Of a DNA stretch of 59,322 bases, positions 17,154 to 27,961 are shown piece after piece. A model generated the notes under the pieces. That model worked only from the letters and a program-made list of their open reading frames with translations, searched no databases and had not been told where the DNA came from. A program made the translations under genes and the position numbers. Within the stretch, counting starts at the first letter, position 1. Each line of letters begins with the position of its first letter. The stretch lies in assembly GCA_003228195.2 (NCBI GenBank), contig QGNO01000007.1:1-59322 (forward strand), read 5' to 3'. Source of the DNA: Chloroflexota bacterium. GTDB lineage: Bacteria; Chloroflexota; Dehalococcoidia; Lucifugimonadales; QGNO01.

Positions 17154-18200
17154 ATGCTAGAAGATGTAACTAGGCTGACTCAATTAGCACATTGTGCAGG
17201 TTGAGCTGCTAAGCTCAATCGAGAGGACCTCGGGCAGGTCCTGAGAAAGCTTCCCGCAATAACGGATCCAAATCTACTTGTGGGAATCGAGAAAGGCGAT
17301 GACGCAGCAGTCTATCGCCTGTGGGATGATGTTGCCCTTATTCAAACAGTAGATTTCTTTCCTCCGATAGTTGACGATCCGTACCAATTTGGTGGCATCG
17401 CGGCTGCTAACGCGCTGAGCGACGTTTATGCGATGGGCGGGAGACCAATATTGGCACTCAACATAGTCGGATTTCCTTCAGAACTATCTAAAGACATATT
17501 GGTGGCTATTTTGAAAGGTGGATATGACAAGGCGGCTGAGGCGGGTGTATTGATAGTGGGTGGGCACACAATTGAAGATCCTGAACCAAAGTACGGACTA
17601 TCCGTGACTGGGTTAATAAAGCCGGGTGACGAAATTACTAATGCTGGGGCTATGTCTGGTGATGCCTTAGTTTTGACTAAACCAATAGGAACAGGAATTA
17701 TCACTACGGCATTAAAGCAAGGCAAGGCAGAACCAGAAGTTGTTAACGATGCGATAGAGGTTATGTTAGGTCTGAATGCTGGTGCTTCGAAAGCGATGGT
17801 TGATACAGGAGTTAATGCCGCTACGGATGTAACCGGTTTTGGGCTGATGGGACATCTCCAATCTATGATGGCTGGCAGTGGCACATCTGCGAAGATATAT
17901 TGGTCTCAAGTGCCACTAATTTCGGGTTTAATAGATCTTGCGGCATTGGGGATCGTACCAGAGGGTTCGAAACGAAACCTTAGCTCACTATCTGATTTCG
18001 TTGGGTGGGACCAGTCTATACCCGATAGTGCTCAAATGATCCTTTGTGATGCTCAAACTTCCGGTGGTCTGTTGATATCGGTTAAGAAGGATAGATTAGA
18101 TTATTTGATGGACCAGTTGAAGTCCAATGCCGTTGCGGAACCTAAAGTTATTGGTGAAGTGAACAGTAATTCGCCTGGCACGATACAAGTTGTACAATGA
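17154..18200 (+). CDS. selD: Selenide, water dikinase (selenophosphate synthetase), predicted selenoprotein with in-frame UGA
   Basis: The enzyme makes selenophosphate, the selenium donor for selenocysteine and selenouridine, from selenide and ATP. An uninterrupted reading would begin only at a GTG at 17280 and lose the catalytic region. Extending upstream in the same frame to the ATG at 17154, which has a near-perfect AAAGGAGGT ribosome-binding site, restores the canonical N-terminus across a single TGA at 17202-17204. That codon is number 17 and sits in the context HCAG-U-AAK, exactly where other SelD proteins carry the catalytic Cys or Sec; Lys20 follows. The product would be 348 residues. 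Downstream motifs include GDDAAVY, VDFFPPIVDDP and GGHTIEDPEPKYG. A hairpin suited to a bacterial SECIS follows the UGA. A JAMM peptidase gene follows. Confidence 0.93.
17211..17252 (+). promoter_or_regulatory. Putative bacterial SECIS element in selD
   Basis: Downstream of the UGA at 17202-17204, a perfect 7-bp stem (17224-17230 with 17236-17242) closes the five-base G-rich loop CGGGC. A lower 5-bp stem (17211-17215 with 17248-17252) can form beneath it. The apical loop lies 27-31 nt after the UGA, within the range expected for bacterial SECIS elements, which must be close to the codon and inside the reading frame. SelB-EF binding to the loop is inferred. Confidence 0.65.
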
Positions 18201-18260
18201 ACGCCTGTCTAACTTTCTAGCGGGCTTGTGAAATCTGACTGCGCAATTCGGAGATGCCAC

Positions 18261-18677
18261 TTGAATATTAAGAAGAAATTTCTGGATGAAATTATTAAAC
18301 AGGCTTTGGATGAAGACCCCAATGAGTGTTGCGGGATTATGGGGATATCTGGTGACAATGTAGAGAAGCTGTACCAGATGACAAATGTAGAAGCTAGCCC
18401 CTTCAGATATAGGATGGACCCGAAGGAACTATACGAAACTGTTAATGACATTGAAGATATCGGGCTGGAAGTAGGCGTTATTTATCACTCCCACACCCAT
18501 TCACCAGCCTATCCCTCAGAGACAGATGTTCGCATTGCAACTTGGGAAGATGGCACGTCAGTTTGGCCAGACACTTTGTACGTGCTGGTATCTTTGATTA
18601 ACCATGAAAACCCTGACGTAAGGGCATTCAGCCTCACTGATGGGGTCGTTCAAGAGGAGAACTTGAACGTAAGTTAG
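18261..18677 (+). CDS. JAMM/MPN+ (M67) metallopeptidase, Mec/QbsD-like
   Basis: A 138-residue zinc isopeptidase of family M67. The JAMM motif is complete: Glu22 in NECCG, then His76, His78, Ser86 and Asp89 in HSHTHSPAYPSETD. Known bacterial members (Mec+, QbsD, HcyD) trim residues from the C-terminus of small ubiquitin-like sulfur carriers. I chose TTG at 18261 because GGAG lies seven nucleotides upstream and it gives the usual family start NIKKKFLDEII. A GTG 11 codons earlier would add an atypical tail. It is 60 nt downstream of selD on the same strand, so co-transcription is likely. A MoaD/ThiS-like protein ending in Gly-Gly-Ser-Ile is encoded at 48.0-48.3 kb and is a candidate substrate. 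Confidence 0.85.
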   Translation: MNIKKKFLDEIIKQALDEDPNECCGIMGISGDNVEKLYQMTNVEASPFRYRMDPKELYETVNDIEDIGLEVGVIYHSHTHSPAYPSETDVRIATWEDGTSVWPDTLYVLVSLINHENPDVRAFSLTDGVVQEENLNVS

Positions 18678-18704
18678 TCAGTTGGTTGTTGGGGCACATA
18701 ACGT

Positions 18705-18737
18705 AGATAATTTACTGCTGCAGAAATTTATCTTTTA
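18705..18737 (+). terminator. Possible terminator after the JAMM peptidase gene
   Basis: AGATAA-TTT (from 18705) can pair with AAATTTATCT (18724-18733) with one bulge. The stem is followed by TTTATTA, which overlaps the stop region of the convergent aroM-like gene. The stem is AT-rich and therefore weak. Confidence 0.3.
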
Positions 18738-19451
18738 TTAGTTTATCAACTCGTCAACAATTCTTGCTACCACGGCGCTAGCCAGCACTACCGGCTTTTG
18801 AGTCACACGTTGAAAAACGGTCTTCATCTCTTCATCCATGCCCATACAGTTGAGGAAAATGTAGTCCACCTCTTCGTTTCTCATCTCTCTGGCAGCCCTT
18901 TCCGAATCGGCAACTTTTATTCCACTACTGTTGTAGGGTGATGCGTGCGTCATAGCTACGTCGTAAGCCCCCCAGAATTCGGCGACATCAGTATTTCCCC
19001 AGTAGTCGCTAGTACCTGGTCCAGTAGATACTTGGTCTGCAGATGGCAATACCAATCCTAGCTTCGATCCATTAACAAGAGACTTAATGACACCTTGAAG
19101 AAGGCTCCCTGGATCTATGATAATTAAATCATCTCTTTTTAGTTCTTCAAAACCGCCAGCACAAAGTAAAACTACAAGTTTAGCTCCCTGACGATACAAG
19201 GTTTCTATCCCTTTCTCCATCAAAGGGGTTACTTTAGAGTGGGTTACAGTTGCTTCGCTGCCGTCACGCATCGCTGTTACAAGGGTAGGTTCGCCTGGGT
19301 TTGGGGCCATCCCTTTTATGGTTGCTTCATCAAGCCCGTCCAGCGCCCCGGCTTGCAGCACTTGCACGTCTTTGGGTAAGTATCTGCTCATCACCGATAG
19401 TATGTCATTTCTCGGAGATTGACCAATAGTAACCATGCCGATCTTTTGCAT
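18738..19451 (-). CDS. aroM: AroM family protein
   Basis: A 237-residue cytoplasmic protein of the AroM family. The N-terminus MVTIGQSPRNDILSVM is the family signature. Two cysteine motifs, LLCAGGF (about 115-121) and LNCMGM (about 202-207), occupy the positions of the two catalytic cysteines in the related Asp/Glu racemase fold. Enterobacterial aroM is co-regulated with the shikimate kinase gene aroL, but its reaction is unknown. Here it follows leuB by 19 nt on the same strand with an AGGAG ribosome-binding site, so it is probably co-transcribed with leuB. A racemase or decarboxylase-type activity on a small organic acid is a reasonable guess, nothing more. Confidence 0.85.
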   Translation of the reverse strand: MQKIGMVTIGQSPRNDILSVMSRYLPKDVQVLQAGALDGLDEATIKGMAPNPGEPTLVTAMRDGSEATVTHSKVTPLMEKGIETLYRQGAKLVVLLCAGGFEELKRDDLIIIDPGSLLQGVIKSLVNGSKLGLVLPSADQVSTGPGTSDYWGNTDVAEFWGAYDVAMTHASPYNSSGIKVADSERAAREMRNEEVDYIFLNCMGMDEEMKTVFQRVTQKPVVLASAVVARIVDELIN

Positions 19452-19470
19452 AGTAGTTCTCCTATGTCCG

Positions 19471-20574
19471 TTAGTTGCCCAGCACTGCTTCTGCGACGGT
19501 TTTGCCCATTTTACTGGTGTCTATGGAAGGCTTCCCTGGTTCTGTTAAGTCTGGCGTATATATCCCATTCTTCAGGACCTGATCAACGGCTCGTTCTATA
19601 CAGTCGGCCTCTTGAATTAAACCCAATGAATAGCGCAACATAAGCCCTGTGCTTAAAATTGCCGCTAGAGGATTAGCTTTCCCTTGTCCTGCGATATCAG
19701 GTGCGCTGCCATGAACAGGCTCATACATTCCACGTGCCCGTCTTCGGCCAGAGGCATCTGGCACCCCAGAGAGGCTAGCCGATGGTAGCATTCCCATAGA
19801 TCCTGCCAATACGGCAGCTTCATCGGAAAGTATGTCACCAAACGTGTTTTCAGAAACTATGACATCAAATTTCCTAGGGTTTTGCACAAGTTGCATCGCA
19901 CAATTGTCTACTAGCATGTGATCTATTGCTATGTCAGGATACTCCGGTGATAATTCGATAGCGATTTGCCTCCAAAGCCGCGATGTTTCTAAGACGTTAG
20001 CTTTATCTACGGAAGTCAACTTTTTCTTCCTGCCCCTCGCTAGTTCAAACCCGGCTCTAAGTATTCTTTCTATCTCTCGCTCCTCATATTTGAGGGTATC
20101 TACTCCACGGCGGCCGCGCGATGTATTCCATCTCTTTTTTGGCTTTGCAAAATATAGCCCCCCAGTCAGTTCCCTCAGTACCATAATGTCGACTCCACGG
20201 ACGATCTCAGGTTTGAGCGGGCCAGCGTTCTCCAGGAATTTGTAAACTTTGACTGGACGCAGATTTGCCCAAAGCCCCATTGCCTTTCTTATGGCAAGCA
20301 GGCCGTCTTCGGGCCTTACGTTGCTTTCGGGATCATCCCATTTTGGCCCGCCTACCGCTCCAAATAATAATGCGTGACTTCGCCTGCACATTTCCGCAGT
20401 TTCTGGGCGTAATGCAGTGCCATGCTTATCAATTGAGATTCCGCCCACCAGGTCTTCCGTGAGTTCAAAAGTGTGTCCAAATTTTTGGCCCACGGTTTCT
20501 AGCACACGGATTGCTTCAGTGGTAACCTCTGGTCCTATGCCATCACCAGGCAATACAGATATCTGAAAACGCAT
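19471..20574 (-). CDS. leuB: 3-isopropylmalate dehydrogenase
   Basis: A 367-residue cytoplasmic NAD-dependent enzyme of leucine biosynthesis. It oxidatively decarboxylates 3-isopropylmalate to 2-oxoisocaproate. Visible family landmarks are LPGDGIGPEV at the N-terminus, LLFGAVGGPKWDD (about 69-81), LRELTGGLYFAKPK, DNCAMQLVQNP, and the adenine-binding YEPVHGSAPDIAGQGKANP near residue 280. The ATG is preceded by GAGG. It is separated by about 16 kb from leuACD, which lies in the T-box-controlled operon, so its regulation may be different. It shares a transcript with the aroM-like gene. Confidence 0.97.
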   Translation of the reverse strand: MRFQISVLPGDGIGPEVTTEAIRVLETVGQKFGHTFELTEDLVGGISIDKHGTALRPETAEMCRRSHALLFGAVGGPKWDDPESNVRPEDGLLAIRKAMGLWANLRPVKVYKFLENAGPLKPEIVRGVDIMVLRELTGGLYFAKPKKRWNTSRGRRGVDTLKYEEREIERILRAGFELARGRKKKLTSVDKANVLETSRLWRQIAIELSPEYPDIAIDHMLVDNCAMQLVQNPRKFDVIVSENTFGDILSDEAAVLAGSMGMLPSASLSGVPDASGRRRARGMYEPVHGSAPDIAGQGKANPLAAILSTGLMLRYSLGLIQEADCIERAVDQVLKNGIYTPDLTEPGKPSIDTSKMGKTVAEAVLGN

Positions 20575-20655
20575 TGAGTAACCTCATTTAAGTCATTATC
20601 GTGGTGAACTATAAGGGAATGTAATCAAGGTGTAAACAATGTGATCTTACGCCGA

Positions 20656-22671
20656 CTAGCCAAACTCTGCGCTCAAAACGAAAGATGCTGGTGTTTGGGT
20701 GTAATTTTGGACCGCCGACACTATAAGCACTGTACGGGAGAATTGGTTAGCCCTGGCACTAATCGAAATTTCGGCATTGTTTTCTTGATTCAGCTGGATG
20801 TGTTTGACCTTAGGAGTAGTTGCCATGTCTATAGTGTGGACTAAGTACTCTTGGGGTAATCTATGAGTGGTTCTGACGAATCCGTTCGCATCCCATATTT
20901 CGTTTAATCCTTCAGCTCCATCGTAGAAGTCGGTCCCATTAATAGAAATGTCGTCTAGGCATATGCCGGCACCATGCACCGAATCGTCAGTAACATATTC
21001 AAAGCGAATCAAGACTTCTTTCCCTAAGTATTGATTCAAGCTAACTTGATCCTTTATCCAGCCATCACTACTACCGGTGTAACCGGGGCCAAAGGCACTT
21101 GCTACAGGGTTCTCGCTAGATGATAAGGAGCCTCGCAGTATTTCCCATGTGAGGCCTTCATCACTTGAAAGTGTCACGTAGGCATAGTCCCAACCCTCTT
21201 CAATCTGATGCCAGAGTGAGTAGTGAAGTGAAATGGGTCGTTGATCTGGGAGCTTTACCTTAGTGGTTAATGTCGAATCTATGGCATCACCACGGTTACT
21301 CCACCAACAATGATTGGCCTTGCTTTCTTTTCCAGGGAAAGGTGGAATCAATGGCGATTCTAATGAACCTGAAAACCTTACTTTTATTGGGCCTTTTGAG
21401 ACTAATTCGTAGTACCGCGTGCCATATTGGGGCACCGTTGAAGTAATTGTTATATTGTCTGTTATTAGACTTATGTCGGCTACTTGAACCTGTGAATTCG
21501 AGTACATGTAGGGCTGGACACCTTTTCTATCCAGATAATTTGCGACGGTCCAATTCGCGAAAACATTTCTAAAATCGATGTCTTTACCTTCTTGATTCAG
21601 GAGTTCATTTACGCCATTTATGCCGTCCATTTTGTTTTCCATAAGTGATCGCAGGCTCGAAATGCCGTATTGTTCAGACATGTAAGTGAAGAATAAGCTG
21701 GTCGCCCCATAATTTGCTGGAGTAGGGGCCCAGTTAATCAGTGAAGTCGACGGGTTAAACAGAAATTCTTTCGTAAAATGGGACTTGTATCCGGCAATGT
21801 TTCTGGCAACTTCGGCTAGGCCTTCGTTAATCCAACCCTCCTCTGTGCCGTCAGATCTGAACTGTATAACGTGAGCAAATTCGTGAGCGAGGGTGCCGAA
21901 ATATGCTGCCGAATTCAAAGTTACAGCGCTAGTGTCAATGTATATGATACCGGTCTCATTACTATATGGGCTGATGGCTTGTCTGTATTCGTTAGTTGAG
22001 GAAAAATACCCGTCGAGCCCAAATATGGGTGTGTGCAGTACTGTCAGCCGGGTATCCCCGTCTATACTTGTGGCAGATTCTGTGCCAAAAACAGAGGTTA
22101 CTGAAGGGCGTATGTTTTTCTCAAACGTCTTGGCAGAAAGTTTTAGAGCTGTATCGTCGGAGTCTATAGAATTGTCAACGTACCAATAGGCATTATCTGT
22201 CACGGCTTTTAGAGTTGCCGTTACTTCTGATGCCCTCAAATTCACAACATCCAATACGTAAAAAGTTTTGTTAAATCCTATCTCGACGGGTTCAATTGAT
22301 TTAGCTAAATCAACGACTTCTGTTTTATTAAGAGACAGCCTGTTTGTTAGCTCGTAAAAATTTCTTTCTGGGGGAGTTTCCGCTGATCGTTGACCAATTT
22401 TCACTGAAGTGGCCGTAGGCGAAGGAATAGGGGTGGCAGTCGGGCGGCTCACCTCATGTTCTTTACCATTGAGAGTTGGAACTGGTGTTGATTCGATTAA
22501 CTTTGGCGTGATTGATTCTGGGCTAGGGATAGTAGATTGTTCGGCTGAAGTAGTTTGCGTTACCAAAGTGGGAATAATTTGTAGCCCGGTTTCTTTTTTG
22601 GGGATTTCCCCAGGCGTACAGGATATACTTAACAGGGTGGCTATCAATAAAGGAATAAGTCTAAGGTGCAT
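20656..22671 (-). CDS. Secreted zinc metalloprotease lipoprotein with InhA-like C-terminal domain
   Basis: A 671-residue predicted lipoprotein. The signal sequence ends in LLSISC (Cys18) and a Thr/Pro/Ser-rich linker follows. The catalytic region contains the gluzincin motif LAHEFAHVIQ (HExxH), followed by EEGWINEGLAE, whose second Glu should be the third zinc ligand. The C-terminal part, with CWWSNRGDAID, an SDEGLTWE turn and FEYVTDDSVHGAGICLDDI, resembles the immune-inhibitor-A/MAM-like domain of secreted M6 proteases. The start at 22671 is preferred because it places the signal peptide at the N-terminus; an ATG 16 codons earlier adds a charged tail. It overlaps the end of pth by 11 nt, so translation may be coupled. 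Extracellular protein breakdown is the likely role. Confidence 0.75.
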   Translation of the reverse strand: MHLRLIPLLIATLLSISCTPGEIPKKETGLQIIPTLVTQTTSAEQSTIPSPESITPKLIESTPVPTLNGKEHEVSRPTATPIPSPTATSVKIGQRSAETPPERNFYELTNRLSLNKTEVVDLAKSIEPVEIGFNKTFYVLDVVNLRASEVTATLKAVTDNAYWYVDNSIDSDDTALKLSAKTFEKNIRPSVTSVFGTESATSIDGDTRLTVLHTPIFGLDGYFSSTNEYRQAISPYSNETGIIYIDTSAVTLNSAAYFGTLAHEFAHVIQFRSDGTEEGWINEGLAEVARNIAGYKSHFTKEFLFNPSTSLINWAPTPANYGATSLFFTYMSEQYGISSLRSLMENKMDGINGVNELLNQEGKDIDFRNVFANWTVANYLDRKGVQPYMYSNSQVQVADISLITDNITITSTVPQYGTRYYELVSKGPIKVRFSGSLESPLIPPFPGKESKANHCWWSNRGDAIDSTLTTKVKLPDQRPISLHYSLWHQIEEGWDYAYVTLSSDEGLTWEILRGSLSSSENPVASAFGPGYTGSSDGWIKDQVSLNQYLGKEVLIRFEYVTDDSVHGAGICLDDISINGTDFYDGAEGLNEIWDANGFVRTTHRLPQEYLVHTIDMATTPKVKHIQLNQENNAEISISARANQFSRTVLIVSAVQNYTQTPASFVLSAEFG

Positions 22672-23260
22672 TGACGATTGAATCGGGCTCCGATCCTCTT
22701 GGCCTGACGTTGTATTCATTCATGGCCGAATATAAGCTGTCCGTTAGCAGTCGCGTTACGGCTGCTACGGACCGGGACAGTATTTCATTGAGTGCCTTGG
22801 ATTCATCCGGCGTGAATTCTCCTAGTACGAAACTTATGGCATCTTCCTGTTCGGGTTGCCCTATGCCTATACGTACTCTGGGAAATTCACTACTCCCTAA
22901 CGACTGTATAATTGATTCCACGCCATTATGGCCAGCAGATGTGCCACGAGCCCTGATCCTTAAATGTCCAAAAGACAGAGCTCTCTCGTCATAAATTACT
23001 AGCAGATTCGAAGGGCTTGTTTTATATCTGTCTAATAGGTAACGGGCAGCCTTTCCGCTATTGTTCATGTAGGTTCGGGACTTGGCTAATATGACTCGTT
23101 TATCCCCTAGGCAACCTTCCCCAAGTATCGCTTGTGAACGACGCTGATTAACCGGAATCTCATATTCCTTGGAAAGGATCGAAATTAATTTGTAGCCTAT
23201 GTTGTGGCGGCTGTTTTCGTAAGCGCGACCTGGATTGCCTAGACCCAGTATTATGATCAT
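22661..23260 (-). CDS. pth: Peptidyl-tRNA hydrolase
   Basis: A 199-residue cytoplasmic enzyme that frees tRNA from peptidyl-tRNAs that drop off the ribosome. The N-terminus IILGLGNPGRAYENSRHNIGY contains the catalytic His of the family, TYMNNSGKA (about 65-73) contributes the conserved Asn, and DERALSFGHLRIRARGTSAGHNGVES contains the Asp and the glycine-rich loop. I chose the ATG at 23260 rather than one six codons upstream because it overlaps the stop of the preceding gene as ATGA, a classical coupling signal, and because it gives the standard Pth N-terminus. The downstream protease gene begins within its last codons. Confidence 0.95.
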   Translation of the reverse strand: MIIILGLGNPGRAYENSRHNIGYKLISILSKEYEIPVNQRRSQAILGEGCLGDKRVILAKSRTYMNNSGKAARYLLDRYKTSPSNLLVIYDERALSFGHLRIRARGTSAGHNGVESIIQSLGSSEFPRVRIGIGQPEQEDAISFVLGEFTPDESKALNEILSRSVAAVTRLLTDSLYSAMNEYNVRPRGSEPDSIVNAP

Positions 23261-24444
23261 ATCTTTCTTAGCGCACATTCTATGTCTGTAATGATATCGC
23301 TGACATTCTCTATTCCGACCGAGAGTCTTATTAGTCCATCTTGAATACCTTGCAAGGTCCTTTCTGATTGTGATATTCCACGATGTGACGTCTTGGCCGG
23401 GTGGGTGATAGTAGTATTAACGTCGCCTAGGCTCGGTGCGTACCTTATTTGTTGCAATTCCTTAAACAAAACACCAACCTTTTCTATGCCGCCGTCGATT
23501 TCAAAAGATATCATTGAGCCGAACCCATTTTGCATTATTTTCAATGCGGTTTCGTGATCCGGATGACTGTCTAAGCCTGGGTAATACGCTTCAGTCACTT
23601 TAGGATGAGTATTCAAATACTGTGCAATTTTCATGGCGTTGGCACTACTCTTTGCTAACCTCACCGCCAAAGTCTTTGAACCTCTGAGAGCTAGCCAGGC
23701 TTCGAAGGGCGCCAAATTTACGCCTACCAATGAAATCTTGCTTTTCACCCTACTTATCCAATCCCTAGACCCGACCACTACTCCCGCCGTTACATCTCCA
23801 TGGCCGCTCAGGAACTTAGTTGCGCTATGTATAACCATGTCAGCCCCAAAGTTCAAGGGGCTAATGTGGAATGGAGACGCGAACGTATTATCTACTATAA
23901 AGGTCGATGCCGACTGTTTGGCTAAGTCGGCTATCTTGGGCAAGTCGGGTATTCTGAGCAGAGGGTTTGTTTCAGTTTCTAGGAAAATCGCACTTGTTGA
24001 TTTACTGATAGCCTTTTCCCAGGCTTTAGTGTCAGTCGCTTCGACGAACTCAATGTTATTGCCAAGGACAGGGGCTAACGATTTTAGGAGTACGGTTGCT
24101 TTGCCGTATAAATTTCTAGCTGCGACTAAATGGGTACCTGATTCCATTGCTACAAGTAATGTGGCGAGTGTTGCGCCCATTCCTGAAGAAGAAGCCGCAC
24201 CGGCCTCAGCACCTTCCAGGCTCGCTACGGACTCTCCAAAAACGTCTGATGTTGGATTGCCGTCCCTACTGTAAAAGTAATCACCTTTGATGCCTTCGAA
24301 AATGTCGTCCGTTTCTTCTAATGTGTCTATTGGGAAAACAGAGGATTGGTAGATTGGCGGCACCATCGTCCGATGCCCCTGAGTAGTTTGTCCTAGGCGT
24401 GCAGCTAAGGTATCGATAAATTTCTTTTGAGTTTTCTTACGCAT
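23257..24444 (-). CDS. Trans-sulfuration PLP enzyme (cystathionine gamma-synthase / methionine gamma-lyase family)
   Basis: A 395-residue PLP enzyme of the Cys/Met metabolism family. The phosphate-contacting motif YSRDGNPT (about 58-65), the aspartate region FIVDNTFASP (about 187-196), and the lysine motif SATKFLSGHGDV (Lys about 211) are all present. The final third has the substrate-binding SLGDVNTTITHPA. Members include cystathionine gamma-synthase, O-acyl-homoserine sulfhydrylase and methionine gamma-lyase, and sequence alone does not separate them safely here. With metF, metH and a thiocarboxylate-type carrier nearby, homocysteine formation is the most attractive role. It is followed by pth with ATGA overlap and preceded by ligA with a 22-nt gap, all on the minus strand. 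Confidence 0.88.
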   Translation of the reverse strand: MRKKTQKKFIDTLAARLGQTTQGHRTMVPPIYQSSVFPIDTLEETDDIFEGIKGDYFYSRDGNPTSDVFGESVASLEGAEAGAASSSGMGATLATLLVAMESGTHLVAARNLYGKATVLLKSLAPVLGNNIEFVEATDTKAWEKAISKSTSAIFLETETNPLLRIPDLPKIADLAKQSASTFIVDNTFASPFHISPLNFGADMVIHSATKFLSGHGDVTAGVVVGSRDWISRVKSKISLVGVNLAPFEAWLALRGSKTLAVRLAKSSANAMKIAQYLNTHPKVTEAYYPGLDSHPDHETALKIMQNGFGSMISFEIDGGIEKVGVLFKELQQIRYAPSLGDVNTTITHPAKTSHRGISQSERTLQGIQDGLIRLSVGIENVSDIITDIECALRKI

Positions 24445-24466
24445 TGTAATTAGTGGGACTCCAAAT

Positions 24467-26512
<2,046 letters not shown>

Positions 26513-26528
26513 CTAGAGAGTTCAATTG

Positions 26529-26580
26529 AGTATATCAAGGCAAACAAATGCTGCCTATCCGCTTGATAAGTTGATATACT
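26529..26580. promoter_or_regulatory. Symmetrical divergent promoters of ligA and the DUF1015 gene
   Basis: A perfect 10-bp inverted repeat (26529-26538 and 26571-26580, 32 nt apart) reads TTGATATACT outward on each strand. Each arm contains an extended -10 element (TG, one base, TATACT). Both are placed about 20-30 nt ahead of the start codons at 26503 (minus) and 26611 (plus). The pair may be two promoters, a regulator operator, or both. Confidence 0.5.
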
Positions 26581-26610
26581 TTGAAGTCACATTTTTGATT
26601 AGGTATTAAT

Positions 26611-27894
26611 ATGGTAACAGTACGTCCGTTCCGTGGTTTGCGATATTCGATAAATAAAGTCTCTAGGGATTTAAGCAATGTTATCTGTCCGCCTTACGAC
26701 GTGATTTCCTTCGAACAACAGTCCAGGTTAAGAAGTGATTTTCTTTATAATGCAATTAATCTGGAATTACCGGAAGGGGAGACGCAAGAACGTTATGAGG
26801 ACGCCTATTCAACGTTGAGACGCTGGCAAAGTGGAGGAATTCTTGAAAGGGATTTGACTCCCAAATACTATTTGTTAAAGCATGAATTTAGCTTTGGTAA
26901 AAAGATTATTGAGAGATGGGGTATTACGGCAGCTGTTCGTCTTGAAGATTATCGTGAGAGATTGGTCCTACCGCATGAAGAGACTGGATTTGCTGCTAAA
27001 GAGGACAGATTTAACTTGATGAAAACGTGCCACGCTAATTTTAGTCCGATAATGTCCTTATTTAGGGATGATAATGGGAAATTCAACACAGTTAGACGTA
27101 GTCATGCCAGAAAAGATCCGGTCGCGGTAGCCAGTTATGGGGATGAGTCTTTCATGATGTGGACCGTTGAAGGGAACGAGGCAGAAGAGGTTATAGGTCA
27201 ATTATTTGATAGAAAGCCCCTTTTTATTGCTGACGGTCATCACAGATATGAAACAGCTATGAGATATAAGGAATGGCTGCAAAGCCAAACAGAATATTGG
27301 AATGAGGATAATGCTGCTAACTTTGTAATGATGACTCTCATTGAGTTTGATGACCCAGGATTAATGATTCTTCCGTATCATAGGACTTTGGGGCATATAG
27401 GGCCGATTCTCTTAGATAGAGTCAGAAATCGTTTAAGGGAGTTTTTCGAAGTTGAGCCAATCTCTACTCAAATAAAATCTGGAAGGGAGTTGGAAAGGAT
27501 TGTTGAGGCATCAGAAGGGGTGGTCATTGGAGTTCATGATGAGGTAGATGGCACCTATCTGTTAAGATTTGTAGATGCCCACTCACGAAGCGAACTTTGC
27601 AAATTGCCTGGAGGCGATACACTTAGTAAACACGGGGCTTGGGTTCTTCAGCAGATTCTTGAACAAGAAGTCGGGTCTCAGCTAGAAAACCTAGAATACT
27701 CTCATGACCCTGAAGAAGTCTGGCATCGTGTTTATTGTGGTGAACAAGCTATGGGGTTCTACTTGAATGCTTTCCCTTTAGGCCTTTTTGAATCAGTAGT
27801 TTCCATGGGTCAGAAATTACCTAGGAAGTCCACTTATTTTTACCCTAAGTTACCTACCGGGGTAGTGTTCAATTTGCTCAACGGAAAACTCTAG
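26611..27894 (+). CDS. DUF1015 family protein
   Basis: A 427-residue cytoplasmic protein. The N-terminus VRPFRGLRYS with CPPYDVIS (about residues 26-33) and the internal DGHHRYETAM (about 208-217) are the diagnostic DUF1015 motifs. The length is usual for the family. No reaction has been established for it. In several bacteria DUF1015 genes sit near serine and glycine metabolism genes. Here it is followed by metF 67 nt downstream on the same strand, and serA converges on metF, so a one-carbon/serine connection is possible. The start is supported by an AGG-containing site and by an extended -10 promoter at 26572-26580. Confidence 0.88.
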   Translation: MVTVRPFRGLRYSINKVSRDLSNVICPPYDVISFEQQSRLRSDFLYNAINLELPEGETQERYEDAYSTLRRWQSGGILERDLTPKYYLLKHEFSFGKKIIERWGITAAVRLEDYRERLVLPHEETGFAAKEDRFNLMKTCHANFSPIMSLFRDDNGKFNTVRRSHARKDPVAVASYGDESFMMWTVEGNEAEEVIGQLFDRKPLFIADGHHRYETAMRYKEWLQSQTEYWNEDNAANFVMMTLIEFDDPGLMILPYHRTLGHIGPILLDRVRNRLREFFEVEPISTQIKSGRELERIVEASEGVVIGVHDEVDGTYLLRFVDAHSRSELCKLPGGDTLSKHGAWVLQQILEQEVGSQLENLEYSHDPEEVWHRVYCGEQAMGFYLNAFPLGLFESVVSMGQKLPRKSTYFYPKLPTGVVFNLLNGKL

Positions 27895-27961
27895 GTTAAG
27901 TAGCTGGCTACAAGTTATATCTGGACATTTATTGGAAGAATGGCTTTGAGTAGGCAATAAA

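Noticed and set aside
17280-18200. selD beginning at GTG 17280
   Set aside because: This start lacks the catalytic region and a ribosome-binding site; the upstream ATG read through the in-frame TGA gives the canonical N-terminus.
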